A DNA stretch of 7,745 nucleotides. Origin: Actinomycetota bacterium. Its GTDB lineage: Bacteria; Actinomycetota; Actinomycetes; Actinomycetales; Microbacteriaceae. This document shows, piece by piece, positions 5,521-7,745 of this stretch; the first letter of the stretch is position 1; each line of letters starts with the position of its first letter. The translations under genes and the position numbers were made by a program. The notes beneath the pieces were generated by a model. It was not told where the DNA came from. It did no database searches and saw only the letters and a list, made by a program, of their open reading frames with translations. Where the stretch lies: the NCBI GenBank assembly GCA_009703445.1, contig WLGA01000050.1:1-7745 (forward strand). The letters run 5' to 3'.

Positions 5521-6711
5521 ATGAGAATCGACCTGATCAGCAAGGAATACCCGCCTGCCATTTATGGTGGAGCAGGCGTACATGTCGCGGAACTAGTGAG
5601 AGTTCTGCGCAGACAGATAGACGTTCAGGTCCGTTGCTTCGGTGAAGAACGTAATGAAAAAGATACATTCGCTTATCGTCACAACAGCGAGTTTGACGGC
5701 GCAAATGGTGCGCTTCAGACCATGGCGGTTGATTTGAGCATGGTTTCTGACATCGCTGGAGCCGATTTGGTTCACTCTCACACCTGGTACGCAAACTTCG
5801 CCGGACAAGTAGCCGGAAGCCTCCACGGAATCCCTCATTTGATTACCGCGCATAGCCTCGAACCACTGCGTCCATGGAAAGAACAGCAGCTCGGCGGGGG
5901 ATACCGCCTTTCATCCTGGGTTGAACGCACCGCTTATGAGGGCGCAACCGGAATCATCGCTGTTTCCGACGGCATGCGCAAAGACATCTTGCGCGCCTAC
6001 CCGCAGCTCGACCCAAACAAGGTGTCGGTAGTTCACAACGGAATCGACTTGGATGCCTTCCAGGCCGCAGACAACCCAGACCTAGTGCGAGCAAACGGAA
6101 TCGACCCTGACAAGCGCAGCGTAGTTTTCGTCGGTCGAATCACCATGCAGAAGGGTCTGCCATACCTGATCAAAGCCGCTCGCGAGCTGCCGAGCGATGT
6201 TCAGCTTGTACTTTGCGCAGGAGCACCGGACACCCCGGAAATCTTGGCTGAGGTTACCGAATTGGTAAACGAACTTCGCAAACACCGCGACAACGTGGTG
6301 TGGGTAGAGAAGCATGTGAACCGTGCAGAACTTATCGCGATTCTGTCGGCAGCAACCGTGTTCGCTTGCCCTTCGATCTACGAACCACTTGGCATTGTGA
6401 ACCTTGAGGCGATGGCCTGCGGAACCCCAGTGGTTGCAACGGCGACCGGAGGTATCCCCGAGGTGGTTGCTCACGGCGAAACCGGTCTGTTGGTGGAAAT
6501 CGAACAGCTACAGGACGGCAGCGGAAAACCGCTGGATGAAGCCAAGTTTGTCGCTGACTTTGCGGCTGCTTTAAACCAGATGCTCGCACACCCGCAGCTC
6601 GCCGAATTCGGTGCAGCGGGCCGTAAGCGGGTTGAAGAACACTTCAGCTGGGACAGCATTGCAGAACAAACTATTGGTGTCTATCAGAGAGCCATCGCCG
6701 GAAACCTTTAG
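5521..6711 (+). CDS. glgA: GT4 glycogen synthase / alpha-maltose-1-phosphate synthase, Corynebacterium type
   Basis: A 396-aa GT-B glycosyltransferase of family GT4. N-terminal domain: KEYPPAIYGGAGVHVAEL (8-25), the classical donor/acceptor loop start, and VHSHTWYANFAG (84-95). C-terminal domain: FVGRITMQKG (203-212) with Arg206 and Lys211 for the donor phosphates, and PSIYEPLGIVNLEAMACGTP with the E-x7-E pair E288/E296. It then reads TGGIPEVV and ends in a terminal helix. This matches the actinobacterial GlgA family of about 390-400 aa, distinct from the longer GT5 GlgA of E. coli. The mycobacterial relative (GlgM) makes alpha-maltose-1-phosphate from ADP-glucose and glucose-1-phosphate for the GlgE pathway, so the in vivo product here could be either. 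The ATG at 5521 is favoured: an in-frame TAA lies just upstream (5509-5511) and MRIDLISKEYPP is the family N-terminus. It is divergent from glgC, its substrate supplier. Confidence 0.94.
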   Translation: MRIDLISKEYPPAIYGGAGVHVAELVRVLRRQIDVQVRCFGEERNEKDTFAYRHNSEFDGANGALQTMAVDLSMVSDIAGADLVHSHTWYANFAGQVAGSLHGIPHLITAHSLEPLRPWKEQQLGGGYRLSSWVERTAYEGATGIIAVSDGMRKDILRAYPQLDPNKVSVVHNGIDLDAFQAADNPDLVRANGIDPDKRSVVFVGRITMQKGLPYLIKAARELPSDVQLVLCAGAPDTPEILAEVTELVNELRKHRDNVVWVEKHVNRAELIAILSAATVFACPSIYEPLGIVNLEAMACGTPVVATATGGIPEVVAHGETGLLVEIEQLQDGSGKPLDEAKFVADFAAALNQMLAHPQLAEFGAAGRKRVEEHFSWDSIAEQTIGVYQRAIAGNL

Positions 6712-6714
6712 GCT
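6709..6714 (+). promoter_or_regulatory. Candidate leaderless -10 element overlapping the glgA stop
   Basis: TAGGCT, a TANNNT match, begins with the glgA TAG stop codon and is followed by 6 nt and then the ATG of the next gene at 6721. No purine-rich ribosome binding site is seen close to that ATG. The ABC ATPase gene may therefore be transcribed leaderlessly as well as by readthrough from glgA. Confidence 0.5.
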
Positions 6715-6720
6715 AAATGC

Positions 6721-7506
6721 ATGTCCCGCGTTATTGATCTCAACAATGTCACTGTGGTGCGCGATCAGCGCCCTATCCTGAACAACGTCGACTGGCAGGT
6801 TGAGTCAGACCAGCGTTGGGTCATCGTCGGCCCGAATGGTGCAGGAAAGACCACTTTGCTTCGCGTAGCAGGTGCGCAAATTCACCCATCCAGCGGTCAG
6901 GCAACCATCCTTGACGAGCGACTAGGTGAAATCAACGTCTTCGAGTTGCGCACCAGAATCGGTTTCGCATCGAGCGCTTTGGCTTCACACATCCCAAACT
7001 CTGAAACCGTTTTGAACGCGGTCATGACTGCGAGCTATGCAGTCACCGGGCGTTGGAACGAGAAGTATGACGACATTGACGAGCGTCGTGCACGCCGAGT
7101 CTTGAATGAATGGGCGCTTGAGAACTACGCCGACCGCGCCTTTGGCACCCTCAGTGACGGAGAGCGCAAGCGCACCCAGATTGCCCGCGCCGTGATGCCA
7201 GACCCTGAACTTTTGCTCTTGGATGAGCCGGTGGCCAGCCTAGACTTGGCGGCTCGCGAGCAGACCATCAGCATCATCGGCCAGTATGCATCCGCTCCAA
7301 CCGCACCGGCAATGGTCATGGTCACTCACCACCTCGAGGAAATTCCGGCCGGCTTTACCCACGCGCTGATTCTTCGCGAGGGACAGGTCTATGCAGCCGG
7401 AGAGATTGGCCACACTTTGACTTCGCTAAAGATCTCTGAGGCCTTCGGTTTCAATGTCGAGGTTGACTACGCCGATGGGCGATACCGCGCCCGCGCCAAG
7501 CACTAA
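6721..7506 (+). CDS. ABC transporter-type ATPase, ModF/PhrA-like (COG1119)
   Basis: A 261-aa single-domain ABC ATPase. Visible: Walker A GPNGAGKTT (37-45), signature LSDGERKR (144-151, with D in place of the usual G), Walker B LLLLDEP (164-170) with catalytic E169, D-loop SLD (173-175) and H-loop H203 in VTHHLEE. The insert around 81-115 (IGFASSALASHIPNSETVLNAV) and the end GEIGHTLTSLKISEAFGF fit the COG1119 group, often labelled molybdenum-transport or photorepair ATPase, whose cellular role is poorly defined. No permease or binding-protein gene is adjacent, so the transport substrate cannot be inferred. The gene begins 9 bp after the glgA stop; the proximity suggests partial co-expression but not necessarily shared function. 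The C-terminus runs into a strong hairpin. Family confidence is high; substrate is unknown. Confidence 0.88.
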   Translation: MSRVIDLNNVTVVRDQRPILNNVDWQVESDQRWVIVGPNGAGKTTLLRVAGAQIHPSSGQATILDERLGEINVFELRTRIGFASSALASHIPNSETVLNAVMTASYAVTGRWNEKYDDIDERRARRVLNEWALENYADRAFGTLSDGERKRTQIARAVMPDPELLLLDEPVASLDLAAREQTISIIGQYASAPTAPAMVMVTHHLEEIPAGFTHALILREGQVYAAGEIGHTLTSLKISEAFGFNVEVDYADGRYRARAKH

Positions 7507-7527
7507 AAAGATTCAGTTTTAGTGCTT
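7498..7527 (+). terminator. Terminator hairpin overlapping the ABC ATPase stop codon
   Basis: A perfect 11-bp inverted repeat: AAGCACTAAAA (7498-7508) pairs with TTTTAGTGCTT (7517-7527) around an 8-nt loop. The TAA stop (7504-7506) lies inside the left arm. The A-run in the left arm and T-run in the right arm, with a short trailing T stretch, suit an intrinsic and possibly bidirectional terminator separating this transcript from rpmE2. Confidence 0.7.
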
Positions 7528-7554
7528 TCCATGGCACTTTGATTCTGTTATGCT
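7526..7554 (+). promoter_or_regulatory. Promoter of rpmE2
   Basis: TTTCCA (7526-7531, four of six matches to TTGACA) is separated by 17 bp from TATGCT (7549-7554), a good TANNNT -10. The predicted start is near 7561, leaving a leader of about 68 nt, unlike the leaderless genes nearby. The -35 overlaps the end of the upstream terminator. Confidence 0.5.
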
Positions 7555-7562
7555 TGACCCTT

Positions 7563-7579
7563 GTTGCTATTGAAGCAAC
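7563..7579 (+). promoter_or_regulatory. Hairpin at the 5' end of the rpmE2 leader
   Basis: GTTGCT (7563-7568) and AGCAAC (7574-7579) form a 6-bp stem with the loop ATTGA, almost exactly at the predicted transcript start. Ribosomal protein leaders for L31 have been described in actinobacteria by comparative genomics. This could be one, but I cannot match it to that motif by eye. Confidence 0.35.
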
Positions 7580-7616
7580 CACCCCAACGTTTTTAAAGAA
7601 ATCCGTTAGAACAACT

Positions 7617-7622
7617 AGGAAG
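7617..7622 (+). promoter_or_regulatory. Ribosome binding site of rpmE2
   Basis: AGGAAG with six bases to the ATG at 7629, a near-ideal spacing. It confirms the rpmE2 start and contrasts with the missing sites at glgC, glgA and the ABC ATPase gene. Confidence 0.8.
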
Positions 7623-7628
7623 TTACCC

Positions 7629-7745
7629 ATGAAGGCAGACATTCACCCAAAGTACGAGACCGTTGTATTCCGCGACTTGGCCTCGGGTGTAGCGTTCCTT
7701 ACTCGCTCAACCGTGTCAAGCAGCAAGACCATTGAGTGGGAAGAC
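7629..7745 (+). CDS. rpmE2: 50S ribosomal protein L31 type B, 3' end outside the window
   Basis: The first 39 codons are visible. MKADIHPKYETVVFRD and the segment FLTRSTVSSSKTIEWED are the hallmark N-terminus of type B L31, the form without the zinc-binding CxxC; no Cys is present in the visible part. L31 bridges the two ribosomal subunits. Type B copies often act as the zinc-independent alternative and may be under Zur control, but I see no convincing Zur palindrome upstream, so it may simply be the housekeeping copy in this organism. It has its own promoter, a leader of about 68 nt and a strong ribosome binding site. Roughly half the protein is missing at the window edge. Confidence 0.94.
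   Translation, partial: MKADIHPKYETVVFRDLASGVAFLTRSTVSSSKTIEWED

Noticed and set aside
5513..5524. Three-codon mini-ORF ATG GCG ACA TGA whose stop overlaps the glgA ATG, with GGAG just upstream
   Set aside because: It could be a coupling leader peptide, but the same bases are better explained by TAACAT as a leaderless -10, and a three-codon ORF arises easily by chance.
6082..6474. 130-aa open frame on the minus strand inside glgA
   Set aside because: Antisense shadow of conserved GT4 sequence, Cys/His-rich with low-complexity composition, and no family resemblance.
7507..7560. Zur operator upstream of rpmE2
   Set aside because: Type B L31 genes are often Zur-controlled, but I see no convincing AT-rich palindrome of the actinobacterial Zur type here.

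Overview
The window reads as a stretch of core chromosome from a small-genome actinobacterium. The best guess is a Microbacteriaceae member of the freshwater Luna type (Rhodoluna/Aquiluna-like). The reasons are moderate GC by eye, many TTG/GTG starts, very tight gene packing, and actinobacterial marker families: a DUF3099 membrane protein, the Corynebacterium-type glgA divergent from glgC, a SURF1 gene and a type B ribosomal protein L31. The genus is inference; the phylum is fairly secure. I see no mobile elements, tRNA or rRNA genes, CRISPR arrays or phage genes. No gene-free stretch exceeds about 125 bp.

Layout. (1) Positions 2-1426 (+): the 3' part of an ABC-F ATPase gene whose start lies outside the window. 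(2) Positions 1430-2760 (-): a compact three-gene operon reading leftward, DUF3099 membrane protein -> small Cys/His protein -> SURF1, convergent with the ABC-F gene with only 3 bp between stop codons. (3) Positions 2761-2879: a divergent regulatory region with a 16-bp palindrome. (4) Positions 2880-3590 (+): fabG. (5) Positions 3603-5473 (-): glgC followed by serB, overlapping by 4 bp. (6) Positions 5474-5520: a 47-bp divergent promoter region with two inverted TAACAT boxes. (7) Positions 5521-7506 (+): glgA, then a cytosolic ABC ATPase of the ModF/COG1119 type. (8) Positions 7507-7628: terminator, promoter and 5' leader. (9) Positions 7629-7745 (+): start of rpmE2 (L31 type B), cut by the window end.

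How the genes fit together. GlgC makes ADP-glucose and the divergently encoded GlgA/GlgM uses it for alpha-glucan synthesis, so this pair is one pathway. SerB (serine biosynthesis) is translationally coupled behind glgC. SURF1 points to assembly of an aa3-type cytochrome oxidase encoded elsewhere. FabG is the ketoacyl-ACP reductase of fatty acid synthesis. The ABC-F protein and L31 are ribosome-related.

The most interesting content is regulatory. Several genes appear to start from leaderless promoters (TANNNT 6-7 bp before the ATG), and stop codons are repeatedly embedded in hairpins that may serve as compact terminators. I see no evidence for a wholly new multi-gene system; the protein-coding content is conventional.
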